DNA of 64,000 nucleotides from CAKZNE01 sp964485405 (GCA_964485405.1 CAZAJG010000007.1:49872-113871), one strand, 5' to 3'; positions 52,209-62,028 are shown, counted from the first letter of the stretch. Translations and numbers: made by a program. Notes: a model not told the origin generated them from the letters alone.

Positions 52209-52565
52209 TTATCGTGCGCGCTTCATTACCACACTCACCTTATCCACCTCTCCATTAATGGGAGGCGACATTTTGGAAAGCTTTACTTTGGCTTTTTTTA
52301 GAGCGGGCATTTCTGCCAATAAGCGACTTAGGATTCTATCCGCCACATTTTCAATAAGCTTGGCACGGATCGCTACTTCCTCTTCCACAATGCGATTGAT
52401 GATTACATAATCCAATGTATTATCCAGATCATCCGCTTGAGCAGCTTGAAGTAAATCTCCCCAAACCGTAACATTAACGCGATAGTTGGTTCCAATAGCC
52501 GCTTCTTCATCTAAGCAACCATGGTAGGCGTATAGCGAAATGCCTTCTACTTTAATCTTATCCAT
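52209..52565 (-). CDS. folB: Dihydroneopterin aldolase
   Basis: 118 residues. Converts 7,8-dihydroneopterin to 6-hydroxymethyl-dihydropterin in folate synthesis. Hallmarks are the opening IKVEGISLYAYHGCLDEEAAIG (with the YAYHGC core), LDNTLDYVIINRIVEEEV and the C-terminal KAKVKLSKMSPPINGEV. Overlaps the last base of gltX, so it is co-transcribed. Confidence 0.94.
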   Translation of the reverse strand: MDKIKVEGISLYAYHGCLDEEAAIGTNYRVNVTVWGDLLQAAQADDLDNTLDYVIINRIVEEEVAIRAKLIENVADRILSRLLAEMPALKKAKVKLSKMSPPINGEVDKVSVVMKRAR

Positions 52566-54100
52566 TAAACAGCCAAGTTGTTCAGTCCGGCTTGCATACG
52601 AGCCAAGGTTTCGTCCTTACCCAATATGGCGCAGATGTCAAACATAGAAGCACCCATACCACGTCCGGTAACAACCAAACGAAATCCTGGGCCTACTTTT
52701 CCAAAACCCACTTCCTTTTCCTCCAAATAATGTTTAAAAACAGATTCAATGTTTTCAGAAGTAAAGTCAGAGATACTCGTAAAAGCAGCGTGAAGATTTT
52801 CTACATGAGTACGTGCATCTGCATTCCACTTTTTCTTTAGTGTTTTTTCATCGTAAGCTTCTGGAGCATGAAAAAAGTAAGCTCCTTCTTCATACATATC
52901 TTTGATGAAATAGGCACGCTCCTTCATGATACTTGCCACCTGAGTTAGATACGCCTCAGTAGGAACAGCTATATTTTCAGCAGCAAGATGCTCCCCTAAA
53001 AGAGCTCCTAACTCATTGTCTGTTTTGGCACGTAAATACTGTTGATTGTACCATTTGGTTTTATCGTGATCGTACTTAGCACCCGCCTTATTTACGCGTT
53101 CTAGCGAAAAGCTTTCAACCAGTTCTTCTAAGCTAAATATTTCTTGTTCCGTACCCGGGTTCCAGCCTAAAAAGGCCAGCATATTCACAAAAGCAGGAGC
53201 AAAATAGCCTTGCTGTTTGTAGCCGGAAGAAGTTTCTTGATTTTCAGGATTTGTCCACTGCAAAGGAAATACAGGGAAACCCAAACGATCGCCATCTCTT
53301 TTACTCAGCTTTCCATTTCCGTCCGGTTTAAGTAAGAGCGGAAGGTGCGCAAACTGAGGGCGGGTTTCTTCCCAACCAAAATAGCGATAGAGTAAAATAT
53401 GAAGTGGGGCAGAGGGCAGCCATTCTTCTCCACGAATAACATGGCTGATTTGCATTAAATGATCATCCACAATATTGGCCAAGTGATAGGTAGGCATACC
53501 ATCGGATTTAAAGAGAACTTTATCATCCATATTGTTGGTGTTTACCGAAACCCAACCGCGTACAATATCTTCAAACTTCACCTCTTCGTTGCGAGGCAAT
53601 TTTATGCGCACTACATAAGGCTCATTGTTTTCCATGCGCTTGGCAACCTCCTCTTCCGAAAGGGTAATGGAGTTTTTCATATGCCCACGAGTGATGTGAT
53701 TGTATTGCCAATTGGCAGTACCCGCCTGCTTGGCCATTTCGCGCATTTGATCCAGATCATCAGAAGTATCAAAAGCATAATACGCGTGTCCGGCTTTTAC
53801 TAATTGCTCTGCATATTGGCGATACATAGGTTTTCTTTCCGATTGACGATACGGTCCGAAATCGCCACCAAATCCTTGTCCTTCATCTGGAACAATGCCG
53901 CACCACTTTAAAGATTCAATGATGTAATCTTCGGCACCAGGCACAAAACGGGTTTGGTCGGTATCTTCCACTCTAAGAATAAAATCGCCACCTAACTTTT
54001 TGGCAAACAAATAATTATACAAAGCAGTACGTACGCCACCCATGTGTAATGGCCCGGTTGGACTTGGAGCAAAACGCACTCTAACTTTTCTATCACTCAT
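52565..54100 (-). CDS. gltX: Glutamyl-tRNA synthetase
   Basis: 511 residues. The class I signatures are PSPTGPLHMGG (HIGH region, about residues 9-19) and GKLSKRDG (KMSKS region, about 258). FAPSPTG near the start and the anticodon-binding C-terminal domain complete the usual bacterial form. Glu-tRNA charging; a non-discriminating role cannot be judged. Upstream lies a divergent promoter region shared with the DUF4175 gene. Confidence 0.97.
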   Translation of the reverse strand: MSDRKVRVRFAPSPTGPLHMGGVRTALYNYLFAKKLGGDFILRVEDTDQTRFVPGAEDYIIESLKWCGIVPDEGQGFGGDFGPYRQSERKPMYRQYAEQLVKAGHAYYAFDTSDDLDQMREMAKQAGTANWQYNHITRGHMKNSITLSEEEVAKRMENNEPYVVRIKLPRNEEVKFEDIVRGWVSVNTNNMDDKVLFKSDGMPTYHLANIVDDHLMQISHVIRGEEWLPSAPLHILLYRYFGWEETRPQFAHLPLLLKPDGNGKLSKRDGDRLGFPVFPLQWTNPENQETSSGYKQQGYFAPAFVNMLAFLGWNPGTEQEIFSLEELVESFSLERVNKAGAKYDHDKTKWYNQQYLRAKTDNELGALLGEHLAAENIAVPTEAYLTQVASIMKERAYFIKDMYEEGAYFFHAPEAYDEKTLKKKWNADARTHVENLHAAFTSISDFTSENIESVFKHYLEEKEVGFGKVGPGFRLVVTGRGMGASMFDICAILGKDETLARMQAGLNNLAV

Positions 54101-54122
54101 TTCTATAGCTAATTTGAGGGCG

Positions 54123-54130
54123 CAAAGATA
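54123..54130 (-). promoter_or_regulatory. Candidate -7 promoter element for gltX
   Basis: On the minus strand TATCTTTG fits TAnnTTTG, 22 bases upstream of the gltX ATG. Confidence 0.5.
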
Positions 54131-54149
54131 ATTATCTTCACATGCTTTG

Positions 54150-54157
54150 TACCTTTG
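54150..54157 (+). promoter_or_regulatory. Candidate -7 promoter element for the DUF4175 operon
   Basis: TACCTTTG fits TAnnTTTG, 60 bases upstream of the ATG. It is only 19 bases away from the opposing gltX element, so the two promoters overlap. Confidence 0.45.
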
Positions 54158-54217
54158 GTTATAAGCAATTGACTTTAAAAAGTTGCGTTAGAAAGCTAAA
54201 CATAAGATGGAAGGGCT

Positions 54218-57200
54218 ATGATCAGTGAGGAATTAAAGCGGAAATTAAATAAGTTCATTCAAAAATATTATCTCAACAAACTTACCAAAGGCACAATGTA
54301 TACGGTGGGTTTGGGCTTGGTGTACACCTTAGTAGTTTCCTTAGCGGAGTATTACGGAAGGTTTAGCGGAAGCGTACGCCTTAGCTTGCTCATTGCCTTA
54401 ATAATTGGCATTGGCGCGATAACTATAAACTATATCCTACGGCCACTATTTGGATTGATGCGGTTGGGCAAGCACCTGTCTTACAGAGAAGCGGCCAAGC
54501 TCGTGGGCAAGCACTTCCCTGAGGTGGACGACCGTGTGTTGAACACCATTGAGCTGGGAGAAATGAGCAGAGAAACCAACAGTTTGGTAGCTGCAAGTAT
54601 TGAGCAAAAACTACAAGGCTTTAAAGCCATACCCTTTAACAGAGCCATTAACCTCAAAGAGAACATCAGATATTGGCCAGTACTTGTTATTCCGGTACTC
54701 ATATTTGCAACTTTGGCCATAACCGGACAATTTAAAGTGGTGGCAGAAGGAAGCAAACGGATTGTAGAATACAATAAAGAATTTAAAGAAGTAGCGCCAT
54801 TTAGTTTCGTTTTGTTAAACGAGAGCCTTTCTGGCGAAGAAGGAGAATCTTATACGGTAAGGTTGGGTTTTGAAGGAGAGAGTATACCGGCCAGTGCAGA
54901 GTTTGTGGGAACAAACACAAGAGGGCGGTTTGTAAAATCCGGCAACAGCGAATTTGAGTTCAACATAAACAAACTGAACGAAAGTGTTTCATTCCACATA
55001 GAAGCCAACGGCTTTCGAAGTGAAGTGTTTGACCTGAGCGTTGTGCCAGTTCCAAAAATTCGGTCCTTAATCTTAAGAGTAGACCCACCGCAGTACACAG
55101 GCATTAAATCGTTTGTAGCGCCATCAAAAACCGTTTTAGATATACCAGAAGGCAGTAAAGTATCGTGGGATGCCAATACAAAATCTACCAACGGATTAAG
55201 CATACACACGGGAGATACGGTATATAAATTACAAGGCGATGAAGAGGGAAATTTCAGTTATGAAATGCCCGTTTTAGAAAGCTTTGATTACAAGCTTGTA
55301 AGTGTAAACAAACAGATCTCAAAAGAATCTGTAGAAACCAAACAAGTAAATGTAATTAAAGATGCCTTCCCCGATGTGGAGAGCTACATGGCTTTAGATA
55401 GCACGTACAGCAACACCGTGTTTTACAGAGGCCAAATAAGTGACGATTATGGCTTTACACGACTTAAGCTGATGGCCGAATTGGGCGGTAAGGAAGTAGA
55501 GTTGAGAAGAATCAGTTTTCCAAATCAAAGCACACAATATTCGTTTTCAGGAATAATTAAGCTGGATAGTTTGGTGGGTAAAGAGGAAAGCGCAAAACTC
55601 TATTTAAAAGTTTGGGATAACGATGGGGTGAATGGAGCAAAGGCGAGCAACTCCAAGAGTATGGAAGTGCGTTTAAAGACCAAAGAGCAGCAAAAGGAAG
55701 AAATAGAAAAGCAGTATGAAGAATATTTTTCGGGCAAGGAAGAGCTGAGCGATCGTAGCGAAGAAATAAAAAAGGAAATGGAGAGACTGCGCAACAAGCT
55801 GCAGAATCAAAAAAAGTCCAATTGGAAGGACAAGGAGCGGTTGAGAGAGATGCTGGAAGAGCAAAAGAAGATATTGGAGGAGCAAAAGAAGCTGGAAGAG
55901 AAGAATAAAGAACTACGGAAAAAGGAAGATGAACTAAAGCCGAAGAGCGAGGACATTAAAGAGAAGGAAAAGAAGATAGATGAGCTTAAAGACGACCCAA
56001 AACAAGAGGAGCTAGAAAAGCTGTTGGATGAGATTGCTAAGCTCATGGACAAGATTGATATGGATAAGCTCACCCAGAAAATGGAAGAGATGGAACGCTT
56101 ATCGGAACAAAACCAAAGAAGAGAAGAGCGAATTGATAAGCTTTTGGAAGATCTAGAATTCCAAAAAGACGTATTGGAACAAACCGAGAAACTCCAAGAA
56201 TTGGCAGAAAAAATGGAGGAGTTATCCAAAGAAGAAAAGCCATCGGAAGAGGAGTTAAAGGAACAAGAAGAGGTAAAGGAGGAATTTGAGCAGGTGAAAG
56301 AAGAGGTGGAAAAACTCAAGGAAGAGAACGAGGAGTTTAAGGAACAAACGGAGGAGCAGAACATGGAGGAGAATGAAGAGAAGGCGGATGAGAGCATGGA
56401 AGAATCGAAAGAGAGCTTGGAAAAGCAAGATCAAAAGAAAGCGAATCAGCAACAAAAAGAGAGCTCCGAACAGATGGAGCAGATGAGCCAAAAAATGATG
56501 CAGTCCATGATGCAGATGCAGTCGGATCAAAATCAGGAGAACATGGAAACCTTGAGGCAGATATTGGAGAACCTTGAAATATTGAGTTTTGATATAGAGG
56601 ATTTAAGCGCGCTAAGCAAGGAATCAAACGCAGCTGATCCGATGTTTAAAAGACTTCTTGTGGATCAAAAGAAACTACAAGATGGAGCGAAAATTATTGA
56701 GGATAGCCTGGTAGCATTAGGAGAGCGGGTTCCGGAGATAAAGGAGATTGTATACGAAGAGTTGGAAGACATTGAAATCTATCTGGATAAAAGCATACAG
56801 GCACTAGAGGAAAGAATGGGAGCCCAATCCGCTGCTCACCAACAGTATGTTATGACAGCAGCAAACAATTTGGCTTTACTGCTGGATGAAGCGTTGAGGA
56901 ATATGCAGCAACAAATGGCGAGTATGATGAAGGGAAATCAAAGCTGCCAAAAGCCGGGAAGTGGAAAGCCAAGCATGAGCAATATGAAGAAAATGCAAAG
57001 TGAGTTGGGCAAGCAAATGCAGAAGCTGAAAGATGGACAAAAGCAAGGGAAGGGAGAAAAGAAGGGTTCCAAAGGAGATAGCAAAGAACTTGTGGAAATG
57101 TTAAGTAGACAAGAGCAGTTGAGAAGGCAATTGGAGGAATATGCGGAGCAAGAAGGAGAACAAGGGGATAAAGGCAATTTGGCTAAAGCTATTGAGGAAA

Positions 57201-57490
57201 TGAAGGAAGTAGAAAAGGAGCTTTTGGAAGGGGAGATAAATTTAGAAAGTATTGAACGGGTTAAGGAAATAGAAACACGCTTATTGGAATCAGAGAAGGC
57301 AACCTTGGAGCAGCAAGAAGACGAGAAAAGAGAGTCTAAATCGGCTGAGGAAAAAGAACAATTGTACCAAGAAGAATTGGAGAAATACCTAGAGGAGAAA
57401 GAGAACGAAGTAGATAATCTTTATTTCGCACCACTAAACATGAACAGGTACTACAAGTCTCAAAGCAATAATTACATCAATAAATTGTGA
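54218..57490 (+). CDS. DUF4175 family large membrane coiled-coil protein
   Basis: 1090 residues. Three N-terminal membrane helices (about 20-43, 50-70, 145-165) precede a beta-rich part (about 190-480) and a very long Glu/Lys/Gln coiled coil (about 500-760: QKKILEEQKKLEEKNKELRK and on), then a Met/Gln-rich section and another coiled coil to the end. This is the DUF4175 layout found in Bacteroidota and some alphaproteobacteria. Cell-envelope role suspected, not shown. It overlaps ybeY by 4 bases (GTGA). Confidence 0.9.
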   Translation: MISEELKRKLNKFIQKYYLNKLTKGTMYTVGLGLVYTLVVSLAEYYGRFSGSVRLSLLIALIIGIGAITINYILRPLFGLMRLGKHLSYREAAKLVGKHFPEVDDRVLNTIELGEMSRETNSLVAASIEQKLQGFKAIPFNRAINLKENIRYWPVLVIPVLIFATLAITGQFKVVAEGSKRIVEYNKEFKEVAPFSFVLLNESLSGEEGESYTVRLGFEGESIPASAEFVGTNTRGRFVKSGNSEFEFNINKLNESVSFHIEANGFRSEVFDLSVVPVPKIRSLILRVDPPQYTGIKSFVAPSKTVLDIPEGSKVSWDANTKSTNGLSIHTGDTVYKLQGDEEGNFSYEMPVLESFDYKLVSVNKQISKESVETKQVNVIKDAFPDVESYMALDSTYSNTVFYRGQISDDYGFTRLKLMAELGGKEVELRRISFPNQSTQYSFSGIIKLDSLVGKEESAKLYLKVWDNDGVNGAKASNSKSMEVRLKTKEQQKEEIEKQYEEYFSGKEELSDRSEEIKKEMERLRNKLQNQKKSNWKDKERLREMLEEQKKILEEQKKLEEKNKELRKKEDELKPKSEDIKEKEKKIDELKDDPKQEELEKLLDEIAKLMDKIDMDKLTQKMEEMERLSEQNQRREERIDKLLEDLEFQKDVLEQTEKLQELAEKMEELSKEEKPSEEELKEQEEVKEEFEQVKEEVEKLKEENEEFKEQTEEQNMEENEEKADESMEESKESLEKQDQKKANQQQKESSEQMEQMSQKMMQSMMQMQSDQNQENMETLRQILENLEILSFDIEDLSALSKESNAADPMFKRLLVDQKKLQDGAKIIEDSLVALGERVPEIKEIVYEELEDIEIYLDKSIQALEERMGAQSAAHQQYVMTAANNLALLLDEALRNMQQQMASMMKGNQSCQKPGSGKPSMSNMKKMQSELGKQMQKLKDGQKQGKGEKKGSKGDSKELVEMLSRQEQLRRQLEEYAEQEGEQGDKGNLAKAIEEMKEVEKELLEGEINLESIERVKEIETRLLESEKATLEQQEDEKRESKSAEEKEQLYQEELEKYLEEKENEVDNLYFAPLNMNRYYKSQSNNYINKL

Positions 57491-57912
57491 TAGAGTTTAA
57501 AGGTCTTCCTGAAATACTAGCGGGAAGAGAAGAAGAGCTTAGGAATTGGCTAAACGGAGTAGCAAAAAGCCATGGCTTTAGTATAAGGCAAGTCGTCTAT
57601 AATTTTGTTTCAAACGCAGAGATTCTAGAGATAAATAAGAAGCACTTACAGCACGATTATTTCACAGACATTATCAGTTTCAACTACGTAAAGGGAAAGA
57701 AAATTAGCGGTGAAATTTTCATCAGCGTGGATCAAATAGAGATTCAGCGCCATGACTTCAACAACTCTATGGAGGATGAAACGCTTCGAATAATGGTGCA
57801 CGGATTATTGCATTTTATAGGATTTGATGATCAAACAGACGATCAAAAGGCAGTTATGAGAGGTGAAGAGGAAAAATCATTAATTTTGCACGCTCAATTT
57901 TCTGAGAATTAA
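57487..57912 (+). CDS. ybeY: Endoribonuclease YbeY
   Basis: 141 residues from a GTG start that overlaps the DUF4175 stop. YbeY processes 16S rRNA ends and takes part in ribosome quality control. HDYFTDIISFNY and the metal motif VHGLLHFIGFDD are visible; the third zinc ligand, His in HGxxHxxGxDH, is Asp here, a variation I associate with this phylum. Followed by mnmG after a parS site. Confidence 0.93.
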   Translation: MIEFKGLPEILAGREEELRNWLNGVAKSHGFSIRQVVYNFVSNAEILEINKKHLQHDYFTDIISFNYVKGKKISGEIFISVDQIEIQRHDFNNSMEDETLRIMVHGLLHFIGFDDQTDDQKAVMRGEEEKSLILHAQFSEN

Positions 57913-57924
57913 TCATTTGGATAA

Positions 57925-57940
57925 GGTTTCACGTGAAACA
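57925..57940. other. parS-like ParB-binding site 1
   Basis: GGTTTCACGTGAAACA matches the 16-bp parS consensus TGTTTCACGTGAAACA at 15 positions and contains the full 14-bp palindrome GTTTCACGTGAAAC. It lies in the 36-base gap between ybeY and mnmG. A second site lies just beyond mnmG. Confidence 0.9.
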
Positions 57941-57948
57941 CTACGATT

Positions 57949-59817
57949 ATGGATGAGGTATATGATGTAATAGTTGTTGGCGCAGGTCACGCAGGTTGTG
58001 AAGCAGCGGCTTCAGCAGCTCGTTTGGGAAGCAAAACGTTGTTGATTACAATGAATCTACAAACGATTGCACAAATGTCTTGCAACCCAGCAATGGGCGG
58101 TGTGGCCAAAGGTCAGATCATTCGTGAGATTGACGCACTGGGTGGATTAACCGGAGTTATTAGTGACAAAACAATGATTCAGTTTCGAATGCTGAATCGG
58201 AGTAAGGGACCGGCTATGTGGTCGCCAAGAGCGCAAAGTGACCGTTTTCGTTTTTCAGAAGAGTGGAGATGGGCATTAGAAGGAATTAAGAATCTCGACT
58301 TTTACCAAGATATGGTTACGGGTTTAATCGTGGAGAACGGAAAAATTGAAGGGGTTAAAACCTCAATTGGAACGGAGGTAAAATCAAAAACAGTAATCTT
58401 AACCAATGGCACATTTCTAAATGGCTTGATCCATATTGGGGAGAAAAATTTTGGCGGAGGCCGTTCAGGAGAGCGCGCATCCAAAGGAATTACAGAAAAC
58501 CTGATGGAGTTGGGTTTTGAAGCCGGAAGAATGAAGACGGGAACACCGCCAAGAGTGGATGGAAGGTCTTTAGATTATTCTAAAATGGAAGAGCAGCCAG
58601 GGGATGAGGTGCCGGAGAAATTCAGTTTCAGTTCAGAAACGAAAGCTTTGGAGAAGCAAAGAAGCTGTTATATAACCTACACAAATCCTGAAGTACATGA
58701 TGTGCTAAAAACAGGGTTTGACAGAAGCCCCATGTTTAATGGAGCCATCCAAAGCACGGGGCCGAGATATTGCCCAAGTGTTGAAGATAAAATCAATCGT
58801 TTCGCGGATAAAACAAGACACCAAATTTTTGTAGAGCCAGAAGGTTGGGACACGGTGGAGATTTATGTAAACGGTTTCAGTACAAGCTTGCCGAATGAAA
58901 TTCAAATAGAAGCGCTACGTAAAGTACCGGGTTTTGAGAAAGTGAAATTCTTTAGACCGGGTTATGCAATAGAGTACGATTACTTTCCGCCTACGCAATT
59001 GAGATATACGCTAGAGACCAAATTAGTTGATGGTTTATTCTTTGCGGGCCAGATTAACGGAACAACGGGTTACGAAGAAGCCGCTTGTCAAGGTTTAATG
59101 GCGGGCGTAAATGCACATCGGAAAGTGAAGGGCGAACCGGAGTTTATACTAGGCAGAGATGAAGCGTACATAGGAGTACTGATTGATGACTTGATTAATA
59201 AAGGTACAGAAGAGCCGTATCGAATGTTTACAAGCAGAGCGGAATATAGAATTCTGCTCAGACAAGATAATGCCGATCAAAGACTGATTGATAAAGGATA
59301 TGAATTAGGTTTAGTCTCCGAGGAGCGAATGACTGCATATCAGACAAAAATGGAAAAGGTGAGAGGTTTACACAAATGGTTGTTGAACCATAGTGTAGAA
59401 CCATCTGCAGTTAATGGAATACTTGAAGCTAAAGGAACGGCAGCCATTAAACAAAAAATTAAGATCCACAATATACTGGGAAGACCGCAAATCGCGTTTG
59501 AGGATTTGTTGGAATACGATGAAGTGGCAAATTATGTAATTGATCATAAAATTGAGCGAGAAGTTTGGGAGCAGGTTCAAATAACCCTTAAGTATCAGGG
59601 TTATATAGACAAGGAAAAGGAGAACGCGAAGAAGCTAGACAGACTAGAAAACCTAAACATTCCGGGTGATTTTGACTACTCAAAGTTAGCGAGCTTAAGT
59701 TTAGAGGCGAAGGAAAAACTCAGTAAGATAAAGCCTGAATCCATAAAACAAGCGAAAAGAATAAGCGGAGTAAGCCCATCCGATATCAATGTTCTTTTAG
59801 TTTACATGGGGAGATAA
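57949..59817 (+). CDS. mnmG: tRNA uridine-5-carboxymethylaminomethyl modification enzyme MnmG
   Basis: 622 residues. With MnmE it modifies wobble U34 of certain tRNAs, using FAD and methylene-tetrahydrofolate. The FAD motif DVIVVGAGHAGCEAAASAARLG opens the protein; CNPAMGGVAKGQIIREIDALGG and GYEEAACQGLMAGVNAH are family signatures, and the C-terminal helical domain is complete. Its gene is often near the replication origin and parS sites, which fits the two flanking sites here. Confidence 0.96.
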   Translation: MDEVYDVIVVGAGHAGCEAAASAARLGSKTLLITMNLQTIAQMSCNPAMGGVAKGQIIREIDALGGLTGVISDKTMIQFRMLNRSKGPAMWSPRAQSDRFRFSEEWRWALEGIKNLDFYQDMVTGLIVENGKIEGVKTSIGTEVKSKTVILTNGTFLNGLIHIGEKNFGGGRSGERASKGITENLMELGFEAGRMKTGTPPRVDGRSLDYSKMEEQPGDEVPEKFSFSSETKALEKQRSCYITYTNPEVHDVLKTGFDRSPMFNGAIQSTGPRYCPSVEDKINRFADKTRHQIFVEPEGWDTVEIYVNGFSTSLPNEIQIEALRKVPGFEKVKFFRPGYAIEYDYFPPTQLRYTLETKLVDGLFFAGQINGTTGYEEAACQGLMAGVNAHRKVKGEPEFILGRDEAYIGVLIDDLINKGTEEPYRMFTSRAEYRILLRQDNADQRLIDKGYELGLVSEERMTAYQTKMEKVRGLHKWLLNHSVEPSAVNGILEAKGTAAIKQKIKIHNILGRPQIAFEDLLEYDEVANYVIDHKIEREVWEQVQITLKYQGYIDKEKENAKKLDRLENLNIPGDFDYSKLASLSLEAKEKLSKIKPESIKQAKRISGVSPSDINVLLVYMGR

Positions 59818-59820
59818 ACA

Positions 59821-59836
59821 TGTTCCACGTGAAACA
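59821..59836. other. parS-like ParB-binding site 2
   Basis: TGTTCCACGTGAAACA matches the parS consensus at 15 of 16 positions (C for T at position 5). It starts 3 bases after the mnmG stop and 9 bases before the methyltransferase ATG. Confidence 0.9.
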
Positions 59837-59845
59837 ATTCATTAA

Positions 59846-60733
59846 ATGATTGAAATAAAATCCTGTCCGATTTGCGAAGGCTCGTCCTTTTCAGACGTTT
59901 TTAAAGCATCTTATTTTAGAGGAAAAGCGGAGCTTTTTCAAATTCAAGAGTGCGATTCTTGTAAGCTTTGGGTAACCAATCCGCGGCCAGAAGGCGCGGA
60001 GTTAGAAGCATATTATGAGTCGGAAGACTATGTGAGTCATACCGACAAGAAAGAAACCTTGGTAGATAAAGTTTACCATATGGTTCGCTCCTTTGCAGTA
60101 AAGAGTAAGTTGGGTTTGGTGAACAAACACAATACAGAAAAAGGAAACTTACTTGATTATGGAGCAGGCACAGGCTTTTTCTTAGCGTCAGCGAAAAAGA
60201 ATGGTTGGAATGTTCATGGAGTTGAACCTTCTGCGGAAGCAAGGAAAAACGCGAAGGAGGCAAATGGTGTGGAGCTTCATGATCCGGAAAAGTACGATTG
60301 GACAAAAAAGGCACATTTAGATTGCATCAGCATGTGGCATGTTTTGGAGCACTTACCTGAACTCAATCGCGATTTACAAAACTTTACAGATGCTTTAAAA
60401 CCGGGCGGTTGTTTGATTATAGCGGTTCCAAATCACGAGTCGGAAGATGCAAAGCACTATAAGGAAGATTGGGCAGCCTTAGATGTTCCTTTGCATTTAT
60501 GGCATTTTAAAAAGAGAAACCTTCAGGCCATAGCGGATAAGTTCAATTACGATTTGGTGGATATCCAAAATATGCCGTTTGATGCCTTTTATGTAAGTAT
60601 GCTTAGTGAGAAGAATCAAACCGGAAAGGTGAACTATCCGAAAGCGTTTCTTACGGGATTGAGCAGTAATATAAAGGGATCATCGGCTAAGAATCAAAGT
60701 AGCTTGATTTACGTGCTTCGAAAGCGGAAATAA
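59846..60733 (+). CDS. Class I SAM-dependent methyltransferase with N-terminal zinc-binding motif
   Basis: 295 residues. Two cysteine pairs, CPIC (about residue 8) and CDSC (about 36), suggest an N-terminal zinc ribbon. SAM-binding motif LLDYGAGTGFFLASAKKNG (about 91-109) and the motif-II region VHGVEPS follow; CISMWHVLEHLPELNRDL is the post-II region. It fits the Methyltransf_23 class that acts on sugars, lipids or small molecules. It may be co-transcribed with mnmG. Confidence 0.9.
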   Translation: MIEIKSCPICEGSSFSDVFKASYFRGKAELFQIQECDSCKLWVTNPRPEGAELEAYYESEDYVSHTDKKETLVDKVYHMVRSFAVKSKLGLVNKHNTEKGNLLDYGAGTGFFLASAKKNGWNVHGVEPSAEARKNAKEANGVELHDPEKYDWTKKAHLDCISMWHVLEHLPELNRDLQNFTDALKPGGCLIIAVPNHESEDAKHYKEDWAALDVPLHLWHFKKRNLQAIADKFNYDLVDIQNMPFDAFYVSMLSEKNQTGKVNYPKAFLTGLSSNIKGSSAKNQSSLIYVLRKRK

Positions 60734-60836
60734 GACGCTGAGACGCACGAAAGCCTTTCGCTAGATATATACCCCTAAAAACAAGAGATTAGGGCTCTAG
60801 GCGAACCTAATAAATTTTTTTTTATTTATTTGTAAA
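60734..60836. other. Convergent gap with a weak hairpin
   Basis: Between the convergent methyltransferase and holB genes. TTAGG at about 60790 can pair with CCTAA before a T-rich run (TTTTTTTTTATTT), a possible weak terminator for the methyltransferase transcript. I see nothing else here. Confidence 0.4.
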
Positions 60837-61973
60837 TCAGAGCTTTACACGAAGCTTGCGAGCCATATTAAGGCTTACATCGGTTAAAATCACTTTTGGG
60901 TTGCCATTTCTACCAATATCATAAGTAGCAGCATCTAAAAGAGACAAAATATCAGGTGTGTTTTTGATGTGAACAAAAGGAGCAAATTTTTCCAACTCAA
61001 ATTTAATCTCAGAAAAAGTAGTGTTGCTTACTTGATCTTGTAAGTAGTTTAAATTAAAACTGTCTTTAACGGTGGAAGAGCAGAAATGAAGAAAATCTTT
61101 CAACTTTTCTCTTTCAAGTTTAGACACCTCGTCTACCCAGTTCAAAATCTGATGCGTATCGGCTTTAAAGCATGCCCTTACCCAAGAGCTGAATTGAATG
61201 GCATAATGTTTATAGGCATCCGCCCGTTTAGATCGATTTAAAGCATCCGCCAGGTTGCCATCAGCTAATTTAGCAATAACCCGAGCTTGAGAAGGGTCAA
61301 CCTCCTCATTGTCAGTAAGGTATTGTTCAATCGTTTGACTGTTATACTTAGGAACTAGGATTTTTTGGCACCTACTGGTAATGGTTTGTATAATGGTTTC
61401 TACATTTTCTGAAACCAAAAGGAAAACAGTTTTTTCCGGTGGTTCTTCAATAGCTTTAAGAAGCTTGTTGGCGGCACTGCCATTCATTCGTTCTGGCATC
61501 CAAATGATCATAAAGGTATAACCGCCAGAATAAGACTTAAGGCTCAGGTGTTTTAAAATATCCGCGCTTTCATGCACGCTAATCTGCGCCTGCTTGTTTT
61601 CTATACCCAAACATTCCAGCCACCTAAACAAACCAAAGTAGCCTTCTTGATGCACCAAGTCGCGCCATTCCTCAATAAACTGAATGCTGGTTGGTTTATC
61701 GTTGCTCTTTTGAGTTTTGGCTACTGGGTAAACAAAGTGTAGATCGGGATAATTAAAGGAGCGAAATTGCTTGCAGCTGGAACAACTTCCACAGCTATCG
61801 GTGTCTGTTTTGTTCTCGCACGATAGGTATTGAGCGTAAGCAATAGCCATTAAAATAGCTCCGTTTCCTTCTGGTCCATGAAAGAGTTGTGCATGGCTAA
61901 TTCGGCCACCTTGAATGCTGTTAACAATGCTTTCTTTCAAATTTTCGTGACCTGCTATTTCTTCAAACCTCAT
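60837..61973 (-). CDS. holB: DNA polymerase III subunit delta prime
   Basis: 378 residues. Clamp-loader subunit. HAQLFHGPEGNGAILMAIAYAQ lies where the P-loop would be but lacks the Lys, as expected for the non-ATP-binding delta prime. CGSCSSC belongs to the zinc module, and PPEKTVFLLVSENVETIIQTITSRCQ is the conserved sensor-1/SRC region. Divergent from pgk with a 55-base gap. Confidence 0.93.
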   Translation of the reverse strand: MRFEEIAGHENLKESIVNSIQGGRISHAQLFHGPEGNGAILMAIAYAQYLSCENKTDTDSCGSCSSCKQFRSFNYPDLHFVYPVAKTQKSNDKPTSIQFIEEWRDLVHQEGYFGLFRWLECLGIENKQAQISVHESADILKHLSLKSYSGGYTFMIIWMPERMNGSAANKLLKAIEEPPEKTVFLLVSENVETIIQTITSRCQKILVPKYNSQTIEQYLTDNEEVDPSQARVIAKLADGNLADALNRSKRADAYKHYAIQFSSWVRACFKADTHQILNWVDEVSKLEREKLKDFLHFCSSTVKDSFNLNYLQDQVSNTTFSEIKFELEKFAPFVHIKNTPDILSLLDAATYDIGRNGNPKVILTDVSLNMARKLRVKL

Positions 61974-62000
61974 TTTAGTGCTCCCTTAACTTTAGGTGAT

Positions 62001-62008
62001 TATTTTTG
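62001..62008 (+). promoter_or_regulatory. Candidate -7 promoter element for pgk
   Basis: TATTTTTG fits TAnnTTTG, 20 bases upstream of the pgk ATG in the holB/pgk divergent gap. Confidence 0.45.
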
Positions 62009-62028
62009 CGCTCTAAATTTATCACAAA

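Noticed and set aside
52244..52254. DnaA-box-like TTATCCACC in folB
   Set aside because: A single one-mismatch match inside a coding sequence is expected by chance.
55600..56627. Long Ser/Leu-rich antisense frames opposite the DUF4175 coiled coil
   Set aside because: They are the antisense reading of GAA/GAG/AAG-rich coiled-coil codons, which lack stop codons on the other strand.
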